Positions 10,085 to 18,502 of a stretch of 41,970 nucleotides of DNA are shown piece by piece. The stretch is from assembly GCA_011053055.1 (NCBI GenBank), contig DRHT01000025.1:1-41970 (forward strand), written 5' to 3'. How positions within the stretch are numbered: the first letter of the stretch is position 1; each line of letters begins with the position of its first letter. The notes under the pieces are model-generated. The model searched no databases. It saw only the letters and a program-made list of their open reading frames with translations, and was not told where the DNA came from. Source of the stretch: Halopseudomonas sabulinigri. Lineage in GTDB: Bacteria > Pseudomonadota > Gammaproteobacteria > Pseudomonadales > Pseudomonadaceae. The translations under genes and the position numbers were made by a program.

Positions 10085-10969
10085 TCAGGAAGCGCTGGAA
10101 TCAGTAGTCGACAATGAGGCGTAGAAATCATTGAGCAGCCCCGCGACGGCAGGCGCTTCAGCCTCAAGGTGCAAGTGATGACCACCATCCATTTTATGTA
10201 ACTGGATATTCTTGAAGCGCTCGATGCGATCCAATACCTGTGGGTGTTTGTGCATCACGCCCTGATTGGCCAACACCAACATAGTTGGAGAGGTAATGGA
10301 CTCGATGAAGGAGTCCGCGTGACGATTGGTAAACCGCAGTGGTGACGGCAGCATAAGCTGCGGATCAGTGCGCCAAGTCCAACCGCCATGGTCTGGCATT
10401 AACCCCCGTTCCACCAAACAACTCGCTGCATCACTTGTAATACTGGTGGTGCCACCGCGCACCCGAGCCGAAATCGCTTTTTCAACACTGTCGTAGACCG
10501 GTTTGCGTTTATTTCCGACAGCTAAGCTCGACTTGAAAAAACGCGCCATCTGCTTAGGTGCGTCATCGGCTTCAGAGGTGAAGGGCATCAATCCATCAAT
10601 CATCGCCGCACCGATAATTCGCTCGGGCAAACTGCCCGTCAAAATACCGCTTATGATCGCCCCCATAGAGTGGCCAAGCAGCGCAAAGCGTTCCCAACCC
10701 AAATCCTCAGCTACTTGCAGCACGGTGGAGGCCTGCTGCCACAAACTGTAGCCCGCCATCGGCAGGTGGTCCGACAATCCGTGTCCAGGAAGGTCTAGCG
10801 CCACCAAGTGAATGCCCTCCAGAGAAGGTGCAATGTGATCGAAGGTGGCGGCGTTATCGAGCCAGCCATGTAGGCCGATTACCGGTAACCCACCGGGTTC
10901 ACCCCAGACTTTACCGGCTACTTCTAGTGAGGAAAGAGAGAAACGTACTTCGCGGCTGGTAGCTGTCAT
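10085..10969 (-). CDS. Alpha/beta hydrolase
   Basis: A 294-residue single-domain alpha/beta hydrolase. The oxyanion loop HGWLDN (34-39) is followed by DLPGHGLSDH and the nucleophile elbow GHSMG with Ser101. The catalytic His is in the late GGHHLH segment (about 265). No signal peptide is seen, so it is probably cytoplasmic. Pseudomonas genomes keep a similar hydrolase near an AMP-ligase and thioesterase, which matches this neighbourhood. The gene lies 119 bp beyond the thioesterase stop. The ribosome binding site is weak. Substrate is unknown: small esters or thioesters are likely. Confidence 0.85.
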   Translation of the reverse strand: MTATSREVRFSLSSLEVAGKVWGEPGGLPVIGLHGWLDNAATFDHIAPSLEGIHLVALDLPGHGLSDHLPMAGYSLWQQASTVLQVAEDLGWERFALLGHSMGAIISGILTGSLPERIIGAAMIDGLMPFTSEADDAPKQMARFFKSSLAVGNKRKPVYDSVEKAISARVRGGTTSITSDAASCLVERGLMPDHGGWTWRTDPQLMLPSPLRFTNRHADSFIESITSPTMLVLANQGVMHKHPQVLDRIERFKNIQLHKMDGGHHLHLEAEAPAVAGLLNDFYASLSTTDSSAS

Positions 10970-11088
10970 CTGTTATCCGTTCAGGCCTGAGCGTGTGCTT
11001 ATGAGTGCCAATCTAAAGCCTTTGAAGCATCCAGGGCAATCAAGCACACCAGCCGTGAATACAGCGGCATAGATCAGCAGAGAGCGGA

Positions 11089-11523
11089 TTATCCAGCGTT
11101 TTTCAAGGGCACTACCGCCATAGTCAAACGGGCGATACACGTGAGCGCACCCGCTTCATTGCTCAGGCGAATATCCCACACGTGGGTAGTACGGCCCAGA
11201 TGAAAAGGTCTGGCGATAGCCGTAACGCGTCCGTTTTTGACAGCCTTTAAATGGTTTGCATTGACCTCAAGACCAACACAGTAAAACTGGCTGCTATCGA
11301 TACACAAGTAAGAAGCAATACTCCCCAAAGACTCAGCCAGCACTACGGAAGCGCCACCATGCAGGATTCCATAGGGTTGGTGGGTACGCTTATCGACCGG
11401 CATGCTGGCGGTAATCCAGTCATCTCCGTACTCTTCCATGCGCACATCAAGTAGCGTGTTGATATCGTCAGAAGGCGCATTCATCGCCGCCAGATCCACC
11501 TTGCCAAACCAAATTGCACTCAT
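11089..11523 (-). CDS. Hotdog-fold thioesterase (PaaI/YbdB-like)
   Basis: A 144-residue hotdog protein. The signature GILHGGASVVLAESLGS holds the HGG loop and the catalytic Glu of PaaI/EntH-type acyl-CoA thioesterases, and VNANHLKAVKNGRVTAIA is the usual second block. The ATG at 11523 forms an ATGA overlap with the stop of the upstream acyl-CoA-synthetase gene and is preceded by AAAGGAG, so the two proteins are made together. This suggests a thioesterase acting on the CoA esters made by that ligase, or relieving CoA sequestration. Both are inference. Confidence 0.92.
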   Translation of the reverse strand: MSAIWFGKVDLAAMNAPSDDINTLLDVRMEEYGDDWITASMPVDKRTHQPYGILHGGASVVLAESLGSIASYLCIDSSQFYCVGLEVNANHLKAVKNGRVTAIARPFHLGRTTHVWDIRLSNEAGALTCIARLTMAVVPLKNAG

Positions 11524-13205
11524 GCTTTCTCCTTTGTGTCCTGCTGCCAAACGATGGTGTCGCCTGAAACCAGCCAAAGGTGAAGTTCACCTTGATAGGT
11601 GGCTTCAACCACGTTGCGTTTCAACTTTTGATTCGGCGTTCGAAAACCGCCCTCAACATTCCATTGGTCGCGGATGACCACCAGGCAAGTAAGCTGCTCA
11701 CTGCGCTGCAGCTTCTCGTTCACGCTTTGTAGCAAAGCCTGCAACTGCTTCTTCAGCTGATCGCGAGACTCATCGGCCGCGGCATCACTCAAACAGATTA
11801 ACGCCAAAGGTTGCGGCAGATCGTGACCCACTACGCAGGCGTCTTCTACCAGTGAATCATCCAGCAACAGCGCTTCAATCGGAACCGGCGTGACATAGCG
11901 CCCTTTCGAGGTTTTGAAAATATCTTTGGCCCGCCCGGTCAGTCGCAAAAAGCCTTCTTGATCTATTTCGCCCAGATCACCGGTATGCAGGAAACCCTCT
12001 TTATCCAATACTTCCGAAGTACGTGCTGGGTCCTTGTAATACCCCAGCATAGCCGCACGACTGCGCACCAGCACCTCACCCTCTGCAGTCAAACGGCACT
12101 CTACGCCAGGATTAGGCAACCCTATATAGCCGGCCTTGATCTTCTTTGGCCGCCCGAGATGCGAGTAGCCGCAATTCTCCGTCATGCCGTAGGCCTCCAC
12201 TATCAGCAAGCCGCGCTCGGCAAACCAATTGCTCAAGGTGGGCTTAAGGCGCGCCGCGCCGCAGACGGCATAACGCACCTGATCTAACCCCAGGTCGGCG
12301 AGAATGCTGCGAGCCTTGTGCGCGGCTAACAGCGGTAGTTTCATTTGCAATCGAGACCAGGCAGATGAGTGCCGGTGCTCAGCGTAAAGTTTAAAGTTTT
12401 CCCAAATACGCGGTGCGGCAAAAAACACCGTGGGCCTTGCTCGCCTGGCGTCTTCGAAGAAGGTCGTAACGCTATTCACGAAATACACTTGCTGCCCGGA
12501 AAGCAAAGAAGCGATCTCAACAAATTGACGCTCCGCTACGTGACTCAATGGCAGGTAAGACAACAGGCGGTCATTTGCGCTGATGTTAAACAGTCGTAAG
12601 CCGTTGTTTGCCGATAGATACATGCTGCCGAAACTCAGCATCACGCCCTTGGGAACACCCGTGGTGCCAGACGTATAAACAATGGTTGCTAGCTGATCTG
12701 CGCCGGGCACACTCAAGGCCTCCAGCGCCGAATTACTGTCCTGTAATGCTTGCCAGGGCTGAATATTAGCGTCCTCGGGGGCCAGAGGAAGACCAATCCA
12801 GGGCATGTCTTGCGGCACACCAGAGCGCATATTTTGCCAATCATCCAGTTTGCCGATAAATACGGCGCACGTGTCAGAATGCTCCAACACCTGTCTGATG
12901 GTATCCGCGGTCTGGTTGGGATACAGCGGGACAGACACATGACCGGCCATCCAGATAGCCAAGTCGGCGATGATCCAGTGGGCGCAGTTTTTCGATAAAA
13001 GACCAATCTGGCTGCCGGCAGCAAAACCTAACGAGCGCAGGTGGCTAGCCATACGCCGCGCCTGCTCGCCGACCTCACGCCAGCTCAGCTCAATCACCTG
13101 ACCGTCCGGCATCGGCTGAATCAGATAGATTTTATCTGCCTGCAGGCTTTCCTGACGCAAAAACGCATCAAGTGCCGTGATCGGCGGTGTAGACAAGGCG
13201 CCCAT
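11520..13205 (-). CDS. AMP-binding protein, long-chain acyl-CoA synthetase type
   Basis: A 561-residue class I adenylate-forming enzyme. The phosphate loop is IVYTSGTTGVPKGVM. The adenine and acyl region has EAYGMTENCGYSHLGRP, the ribose Asp is in HTGDLGEIDQEGFL, and the hinge is GRAKDIFKTSKGRYVTP, a form typical of the FadD15-like branch. A C-terminal Lys-containing QKLKRN segment is present. Such enzymes activate fatty acids to acyl-AMP and then acyl-CoA in the cytoplasm or on the inner membrane face. It is translationally coupled to the thioesterase and followed by a hydrolase. The upstream gap contains the palindrome GGTGATCACC (13264-13273), a possible operator. Chain length specificity cannot be read from the sequence. 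Confidence 0.9.
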   Translation of the reverse strand: MGALSTPPITALDAFLRQESLQADKIYLIQPMPDGQVIELSWREVGEQARRMASHLRSLGFAAGSQIGLLSKNCAHWIIADLAIWMAGHVSVPLYPNQTADTIRQVLEHSDTCAVFIGKLDDWQNMRSGVPQDMPWIGLPLAPEDANIQPWQALQDSNSALEALSVPGADQLATIVYTSGTTGVPKGVMLSFGSMYLSANNGLRLFNISANDRLLSYLPLSHVAERQFVEIASLLSGQQVYFVNSVTTFFEDARRARPTVFFAAPRIWENFKLYAEHRHSSAWSRLQMKLPLLAAHKARSILADLGLDQVRYAVCGAARLKPTLSNWFAERGLLIVEAYGMTENCGYSHLGRPKKIKAGYIGLPNPGVECRLTAEGEVLVRSRAAMLGYYKDPARTSEVLDKEGFLHTGDLGEIDQEGFLRLTGRAKDIFKTSKGRYVTPVPIEALLLDDSLVEDACVVGHDLPQPLALICLSDAAADESRDQLKKQLQALLQSVNEKLQRSEQLTCLVVIRDQWNVEGGFRTPNQKLKRNVVEATYQGELHLWLVSGDTIVWQQDTKEKA

Positions 13206-13366
13206 ACTCTGCCCTCGAGATTGTAGATCATTATTATTTTTGGAATGCCATCACGTGCTGCGAGGTGATCACCCGTTTGAGTGAACACTATCCCATGCCA
13301 ACGATCCACCACAAGGCCCTAACGCGCAGCGTGCGGACCAAGTCACTCAGTGAAAATAGACTTATA

Positions 13367-13837
13367 TCAGCGCGACAAATCAGCAGGCACGGAAAGCGCG
13401 GCTAAATTACCCAAACCCGCCGCCACAAAATCTAGATCGATACAGGCCAACGCGGCCGTAGGCATCGGGTAATGCGCGGTGCGATTGCCCTCCACCAGCA
13501 GACTGATCAACTGACTAACCAGCGGTTGATGCGACACTAGCAAAAGATTCTTTTCCGTGCGCTCCGACAGAAAGCGCAGCACGTCACCCGGCTCATCATC
13601 CGGCGTTAGCCAGGGTGCCGTGCCCACGTCTTGAGTAAAGTTAAGCGCAGAACGCATTAGCGCTGCCGTCTGTTGGGCTCGCAGATAAGGGCTAGCGAGT
13701 ATTCCGTCGAGCGGCTGGCCGCCAAGCAAAGCGCTCATGGCTCTCACTTCAGCCTCTCCTGCCGTGGTCAACGGCCGCTCTGCATCACTGGCTGCCCGCG
13801 CAGCGGCCTGTCCGTGACGCAAAATCCACAGCCTCAT
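13367..13837 (-). CDS. sixA: Phosphohistidine phosphatase SixA
   Basis: A 156-residue histidine phosphatase of the SixA branch. It starts MRLWILRHGQA with the RHG catalytic motif (His8), and the second His is in LLVSHQPLVSQL. In E. coli SixA dephosphorylates phosphohistidine on phosphotransferase or HPt proteins. The ATG at 13837 overlaps the stop of the DUF4389 gene (ATGA), so I preferred it to a start 23 codons upstream. The gpsA-DUF4389-sixA order is the usual Pseudomonas arrangement. It ends the unit; the next leftward gene begins 161 bp away. Confidence 0.93.
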   Translation of the reverse strand: MRLWILRHGQAAARAASDAERPLTTAGEAEVRAMSALLGGQPLDGILASPYLRAQQTAALMRSALNFTQDVGTAPWLTPDDEPGDVLRFLSERTEKNLLLVSHQPLVSQLISLLVEGNRTAHYPMPTAALACIDLDFVAAGLGNLAALSVPADLSR

Positions 13838-14163
13838 GACTTTGGCTCTGCCGATGGCTCGGTTGGCGCGGGTGTAACGACCGGCTCTGTCGCTGGTTGC
13901 GGCCATTCAATAAAGGGCCAGGGTTTCTGGTCAGAGACCTGGGTAATATAACGGCCAATCTGGCAGGCGTAGAGCGAGAAACCTTCGCCCCATACCTTTG
14001 CATCTTCATTAGCGCTGCCGGTAAACAATCGCGACATGATCTGTATTACTACCAACAGTGCCAGGAGAATCTCAACCACCTGCCAAGCCAACATAAACAA
14101 TATTGTGTACAACAACCGTAGCCAGAAATCAGCCGAACAAAGAGACTCTTTCAACGCGTGCAT
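13834..14163 (-). CDS. DUF4389 membrane protein
   Basis: A 109-residue protein with one long hydrophobic stretch (about 13-44, FWLRLLYTILFMLAWQVVEI and following) that could be one or two membrane passes. A conserved-looking segment with FTGSANEDAKVWGEG follows, then a Pro/Glu/Ala-rich tail. This is the DUF4389 family, which in Pseudomonas sits between gpsA and sixA. It is 7 bp from the gpsA stop and overlaps sixA by 4 bases, so all three are one operon. Its function is not known. Confidence 0.9.
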   Translation of the reverse strand: MHALKESLCSADFWLRLLYTILFMLAWQVVEILLALLVVIQIMSRLFTGSANEDAKVWGEGFSLYACQIGRYITQVSDQKPWPFIEWPQPATEPVVTPAPTEPSAEPKS

Positions 14164-14170
14164 AACCTTA

Positions 14171-15211
14171 TTACTCCTTGGTCGGGGTGCAACTCATGAA
14201 AGCCGAAAATTCAACATCATGCTTTTGCTCCGCCGACATTAGTTTGCTAATCACTTTCGCTAGCGGCTGTTTCTCAAAAATGATGGCATAAAGCCCATCA
14301 ACCAAGGGCATGTAAACGCCCTCCTCATCCGCTTTCTGCTTCAAGGTTTTTAACGTACCCACGCCTTCGGCGACCTGACCTAGCCGCGCCACGCTCTCTT
14401 CCAGCGTTTCACCTTTGCCCAACGCATGCCCCACCCGAAAATTGCGCGACTGCGGCGACATGCAAGTCACGATCAAGTCGCCGACGCCGGCAAGCCCCAG
14501 AAAAGTCAGCGGGTTAGCCCCCATGTGCACCGCAAAGCGGGTCATTTCCGCTAACGCACGGGTAATCAGCATGCTCTTGGTGTTCTCGCCCATACCCAGT
14601 GCGACGGCCATGCCCGAGATAATGGCGTACACATTTTTCAATGCGCCGCCCAACTCAACGCCATAGCGGTCCTCGCTGGCATAAACGCGCAGGTTCTTGC
14701 TGCCGAGCACGTCTTGCACCGCCATACAGAGGGCATTATCTTCACTGGCAATCACGGTCGCAGTTAGCTCACCCGCCGCCATCTCTTTGGCTAGGTTAGG
14801 CCCTGAGAGCACGGCCACGTGAGCTTGCGGCGCTTCCGCTTCAACAATCTGACTCATCATCAGAAAGCCTGGTTGCTCAATACCTTTGGTAGTGCTCACA
14901 ACCTGTTTACCAGCCAGGCTCGGGCCTACCTGCTTCAGCACACTACGAAAGGCACCACTGGGAATAGCCAGAAATACCAAATCCGCTGCGGCGATGGTTT
15001 GCTCTATATCAGTTGAAACCTGCAACCTGGGGTCTAGCTTGTACCCCGGCAGGTAACGCGGATTTTCCTGTTCGTTACGAATATGGTCGGCCACATTCTG
15101 ATCGCGCAGCCAGAGCGTAACCTGCTGACCTTCACAGGCCATCAAATTGGCTAGCGTGGTACCGAAACTGCCTCCACCTAATACACAGACAGCCGCTTTA
15201 GAATCGGTCAT
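14171..15211 (-). CDS. gpsA: NAD(P)H-dependent glycerol-3-phosphate dehydrogenase
   Basis: A 346-residue GpsA, which reduces dihydroxyacetone phosphate to sn-glycerol 3-phosphate for phospholipid synthesis. The N-terminal Rossmann motif is [10 protein letters not shown] (12-21), and the catalytic Lys192 lies in [10 protein letters not shown]. Further family blocks are [17 protein letters not shown] and [17 protein letters not shown] lies about 7 bases before the ATG. It is first of the gpsA-DUF4389-sixA unit and divergent from the TonB-dependent receptor. A TATACT hexamer (reverse strand, 15242-15247) could be its -10 box, but I find no good -35. Confidence 0.97.
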   Translation of the reverse strand: MTDSKAAVCVLGGGSFGTTLANLMACEGQQVTLWLRDQNVADHIRNEQENPRYLPGYKLDPRLQVSTDIEQTIAAADLVFLAIPSGAFRSVLKQVGPSLAGKQVVSTTKGIEQPGFLMMSQIVEAEAPQAHVAVLSGPNLAKEMAAGELTATVIASEDNALCMAVQDVLGSKNLRVYASEDRYGVELGGALKNVYAIISGMAVALGMGENTKSMLITRALAEMTRFAVHMGANPLTFLGLAGVGDLIVTCMSPQSRNFRVGHALGKGETLEESVARLGQVAEGVGTLKTLKQKADEEGVYMPLVDGLYAIIFEKQPLAKVISKLMSAEQKHDVEFSAFMSCTPTKE

Positions 15212-15340
15212 GCAACATCCTTAATCAGGTTTTCCGGGCCAAGTATAAGCTTGGCTGACAATAACAGCGATTGAGCACTGGAAAAACCTGTTGCGGCAGT
15301 TAAGATAGGGCACCAAAAAAAAGATACAAAGTGCCATCAC

Positions 15341-17524
15341 ATGTCTAATCGCATCACCTTTCTGGCAGGACTCGCAGTACTGGGCCTGCCGCTGACCTTG
15401 CAGGCGACAACGGATCCGTTGCTTGACGACCTCGAATTGCCCACCGTCCTCAGTGCTACCCGCCTGAAACAAGCACCTGCGGAGGTGCCCGGCAGTATGA
15501 CCGTGCTCGATCGGCAGCTAATTCGCGCCACCGGCGCGCGCGACATTCCAGAAATACTGCGCTTGGTACCCGGCATGATGATCGGTTATCGACGCGGTAA
15601 CCAAGTTAACGTTAATTACCATGGCACCAACGTTACCGAGGCAAGACGTCTTCAGGTGTTGGTCGACGGTCGTTCAGTTTATCGGCCCGGGTTTGCCACC
15701 GTAGACTGGGCGGAGATGCCGGTTGCGATCGAAGACATCGACCGCATTGAGGTATTTCGTGGGCCCAACACCGCTGCCTACGGCGCCAACGCACTGATGG
15801 GCGTGATCAACATCATTACTCGCCACCCACGCGATACGCTGGGCACCACCCTAAAAGTGACCAAAGGCACACGTGGGGTCAGCGATTGGCTGGGGCGGCA
15901 GGGTTTTAGTACCGAGAATAGCCAGACTCGTCTCACCCTGTCTGGCATGGAAGATGACGGCTTTGATAGTTTCGAAGAGCCCGGAGAGGATTATCGCGAC
16001 GGCAAACGTTTAACTCGCTTTAATCTCAGCAGTGCTTATCAGATAGATTCGGCCAATACCCTGGAGTGGCAGTTAGCGGCCAGCGAAGCCAGCCGCCAGG
16101 GTTATTACGATTACAGCCCGTTTCTCGGCGCGGCTAAACAGCCGTTGGGGAAATTCGACGAGCTGATTGACGAGTGGCAACCGGATTCCGATATCCGCGG
16201 ACGCGATTACGCACTCCAGGCACTCTGGAAGCGCGACCTGTCGGTAGACCACAGCTTTCAGGTGATGGCTTACGCGCAACATACGGAACGCTTGAGCGAT
16301 TGGCGTGCGTGCGACAGCCCACTGGCTTTCTCTGCGGCGCTGCAGGAGCTTTCTGACCTAAGTCCATTGGCTGCCAGGCGCGTGAGTCGTTACATGAGCC
16401 ACGATGTAGCCGGCGGCCTGCGCAAGTATATGAATGATTTCATGTATGGCGAGTATTACGACTACTTAGGCGATCTGGGCGAAGCCATCGTTCAGGAACG
16501 GCAGCAGTACCTCGACAGCGAGCCCGCGTGCTTCGATGTCAATCAGCACATGCGCGAAAGTCGCTATCAGATCGAGGTACAAGACACTCTAAGAGTGAAT
16601 GATCAACTACGTGTCGTCAGCGGCGCCAGTTATCGTCAGGATCGAGCGAAATCCGAGACCTTTTTCGGTGGCGCAATTGACAACGGCATCACGCAAGTTT
16701 TTGGCAATGCGGAATATCGTCCCCATGAAAACTGGCTGTTCCAGGCAGGCGGCATGTATGAAGATTCCGAGCTGGTGGGTGACGCCTTTTCACCGCGCGT
16801 GGCGATGCATTACTTCCTCGCCCCACTACACAGTTTGCGGTTTGTTTATTCCGAGGCAGTACGCACACCTGATATGTATGAGAACAACGTAAACTGGACA
16901 TATCAGGTCAAAAACCTGTCCGGCCCGGTGACCGGGCAACAAACGTATTACGCTACAGCTACTGGTCCAGGCAATCTGGATACCGAGAAAATGCGCTCAC
17001 GGGAGATTGGTTACAACGGCACCGTACATGAATACGGCCTTGCGCTTGATTTGCGGATTTTTCAGGAGCGCATAACCGGCATGAATGGCGAGCCGCTGAA
17101 GATCACCGATTTCTACCCCAATAACGATTCTTCCGCTGAGTTCGAGGGAGCCGAAGCTCAAATCGATTGGCGTGCAACTTACGCTGACCGCTTCAGGCTA
17201 ACCTATGCCTATGTGGACTTCACTGCCACCAACAAGCTTGACCAACGCCTTACCGCGCGTAATTCCGGCAGTGCTGCCTGGATTAGAAACTGGCCAGCCG
17301 ACATCGAAACCAGTCTCATTTATTATGGTGCGGACCAGCTCAACGAGCATCGCTTTGAGCGCCTGGACGCGCGACTAGCTAAGCAGTTCGCCATTGGCGA
17401 GCGCAGCCGATTCAGTCTGGCGCTGGTAGCGCAGCATCGGCTCGACGATGAGCCTCTCACCTGGGATGAAAACGTATACGACAGTAGCAACCACTATTAT
17501 TTAAGTGCTGAACTAAACTTTTAG
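15341..17524 (+). CDS. TonB-dependent outer-membrane receptor
   Basis: A 727-residue protein with a signal peptide (LAGLAVLGLPLTLQA, about 1-22). A plug domain follows (about 40-160) with VLSATRLKQAP, PEILRLVPGM, LVDGRSVYRPG, RIEVFRGPNTAAYGANALMG and VINIITR, all typical. The rest is a beta-barrel ending in the aromatic C-terminus YYLSAELNF. Such receptors import siderophores, cobalamin, sugars or other ligands using TonB energy. The ligand is not evident. The plug resembles the vitamin B12/colicin-type group, with no N-terminal signalling extension. It begins a rightward set with a periplasmic binding protein and a sensor kinase, which suggests that ligand uptake and sensing are linked (inference). 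Confidence 0.92.
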   Translation: MSNRITFLAGLAVLGLPLTLQATTDPLLDDLELPTVLSATRLKQAPAEVPGSMTVLDRQLIRATGARDIPEILRLVPGMMIGYRRGNQVNVNYHGTNVTEARRLQVLVDGRSVYRPGFATVDWAEMPVAIEDIDRIEVFRGPNTAAYGANALMGVINIITRHPRDTLGTTLKVTKGTRGVSDWLGRQGFSTENSQTRLTLSGMEDDGFDSFEEPGEDYRDGKRLTRFNLSSAYQIDSANTLEWQLAASEASRQGYYDYSPFLGAAKQPLGKFDELIDEWQPDSDIRGRDYALQALWKRDLSVDHSFQVMAYAQHTERLSDWRACDSPLAFSAALQELSDLSPLAARRVSRYMSHDVAGGLRKYMNDFMYGEYYDYLGDLGEAIVQERQQYLDSEPACFDVNQHMRESRYQIEVQDTLRVNDQLRVVSGASYRQDRAKSETFFGGAIDNGITQVFGNAEYRPHENWLFQAGGMYEDSELVGDAFSPRVAMHYFLAPLHSLRFVYSEAVRTPDMYENNVNWTYQVKNLSGPVTGQQTYYATATGPGNLDTEKMRSREIGYNGTVHEYGLALDLRIFQERITGMNGEPLKITDFYPNNDSSAEFEGAEAQIDWRATYADRFRLTYAYVDFTATNKLDQRLTARNSGSAAWIRNWPADIETSLIYYGADQLNEHRFERLDARLAKQFAIGERSRFSLALVAQHRLDDEPLTWDENVYDSSNHYYLSAELNF

Positions 17525-17588
17525 GCGAACTGGGACCACTAAACATGGGGTGCCAGACAGAACAGTGTGCGGACAGGGAACGTGCCAC

Positions 17589-17627
17589 ATGATGAATTTT
17601 AAACAGCAAAGGCTTATGGCCGAATGA
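17589..17627 (+). other. Possible 12-codon leader frame coupled to the periplasmic protein gene
   Basis: A short frame [12 protein letters not shown] ends in a TGA that overlaps the ATG of the next gene (ATGA, 17624-17627). That gene has no clear ribosome binding site of its own, so terminating ribosomes could restart there. The leader has no strong binding site either. This is a possibility from arrangement only. Confidence 0.2.
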
Positions 17628-18502
17628 GCCTTATCAGTAAAGCACTTTGCTTGCTGATATTGGCGCTCATCTCTGCCAACGTGAGCGCGCGCGCGATATT
17701 AATTACCGCACCGGCCACTAACAGTCCTTTAATTAATGAGTTTATCTCTGCCCTGCGCACAGCGCTGCCGCAAGACGAGGTTGCGGTATCCAGCGCAACG
17801 GCGCCTGATGCCGATACCGCCGAAGTCATCATCACCCTCGGTAGCGACATGCTCAACTGGCGTTTGCAATCACCACTGCAAACGCCAAGCATCGCCATCT
17901 ACGTTAATAGCCATGCCTTGCCACCGCAGCCACTTCCCGCTTACCTGCACGTGGTTCTGGCAAACCCCAAACCGTTAAGGCAATTGCGCCTGGCAAAGCA
18001 CTTGCTACCCCGATTGCGAACCGCAGGCCTGCTTTACGCCGACAATCAACTCGCTCTGAAAGACGAGTGGGCACAGGCACTCGCTGCAAGCGGTCTGCAG
18101 CAGCGGAGTGCGACAGTGAAAAGGCCAGACACCCTGACCAGAGAGCTGCTGCGCGTGCTTGAGCAAAGCGATGCCCTGATAGGTATTGATGCCCCCACCA
18201 TCTACAACGCTGACAATCTAAAGGCCATCCTGCTCACGAGTTACTCTCGCAACAAAGTGTTGATTGGCCCCAGCGCTCCTTTTATCGAGGCTGGCAGCCT
18301 GAGCACTACCTACAGTACCGCCGAAGACATGGCCCGCAGCGTAGCGCTGTTATTACAACAGGGTGAGCTGAAAAGCGGCACATCCTACCCCGCCTTTTTC
18401 TCTGTATTAAGCAATGCGCAGGTAGCCCGATCGCTCGGCCTGCCGATCCCTGACGACGTAAAGCTTAGCCGTGAGCTAACCGAGCTGGAGCAAGCACCAT
18501 GA
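17624..18502 (+). CDS. Periplasmic ABC-type substrate-binding-like protein
   Basis: A 292-residue protein with a clear signal peptide ([16 protein letters not shown]) and a two-lobed substrate-binding fold of the ABC_sub_bind (PF04392-like) type. Recognisable pieces are the central [20 protein letters not shown], then [14 protein letters not shown] and a [15 protein letters not shown] block. No ABC permease or ATPase is near, so it probably serves as a sensor subunit and not in transport. Its stop overlaps the kinase start by ATGA (18499-18502), so it is made together with the kinase. The gene lies 99 bp after the TonB receptor. It would bind a ligand in the periplasm and present it to the kinase sensor domain; this is inference. 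The family assignment is from overall look. Confidence 0.7.
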   Translation: MSLISKALCLLILALISANVSARAILITAPATNSPLINEFISALRTALPQDEVAVSSATAPDADTAEVIITLGSDMLNWRLQSPLQTPSIAIYVNSHALPPQPLPAYLHVVLANPKPLRQLRLAKHLLPRLRTAGLLYADNQLALKDEWAQALAASGLQQRSATVKRPDTLTRELLRVLEQSDALIGIDAPTIYNADNLKAILLTSYSRNKVLIGPSAPFIEAGSLSTTYSTAEDMARSVALLLQQGELKSGTSYPAFFSVLSNAQVARSLGLPIPDDVKLSRELTELEQAP

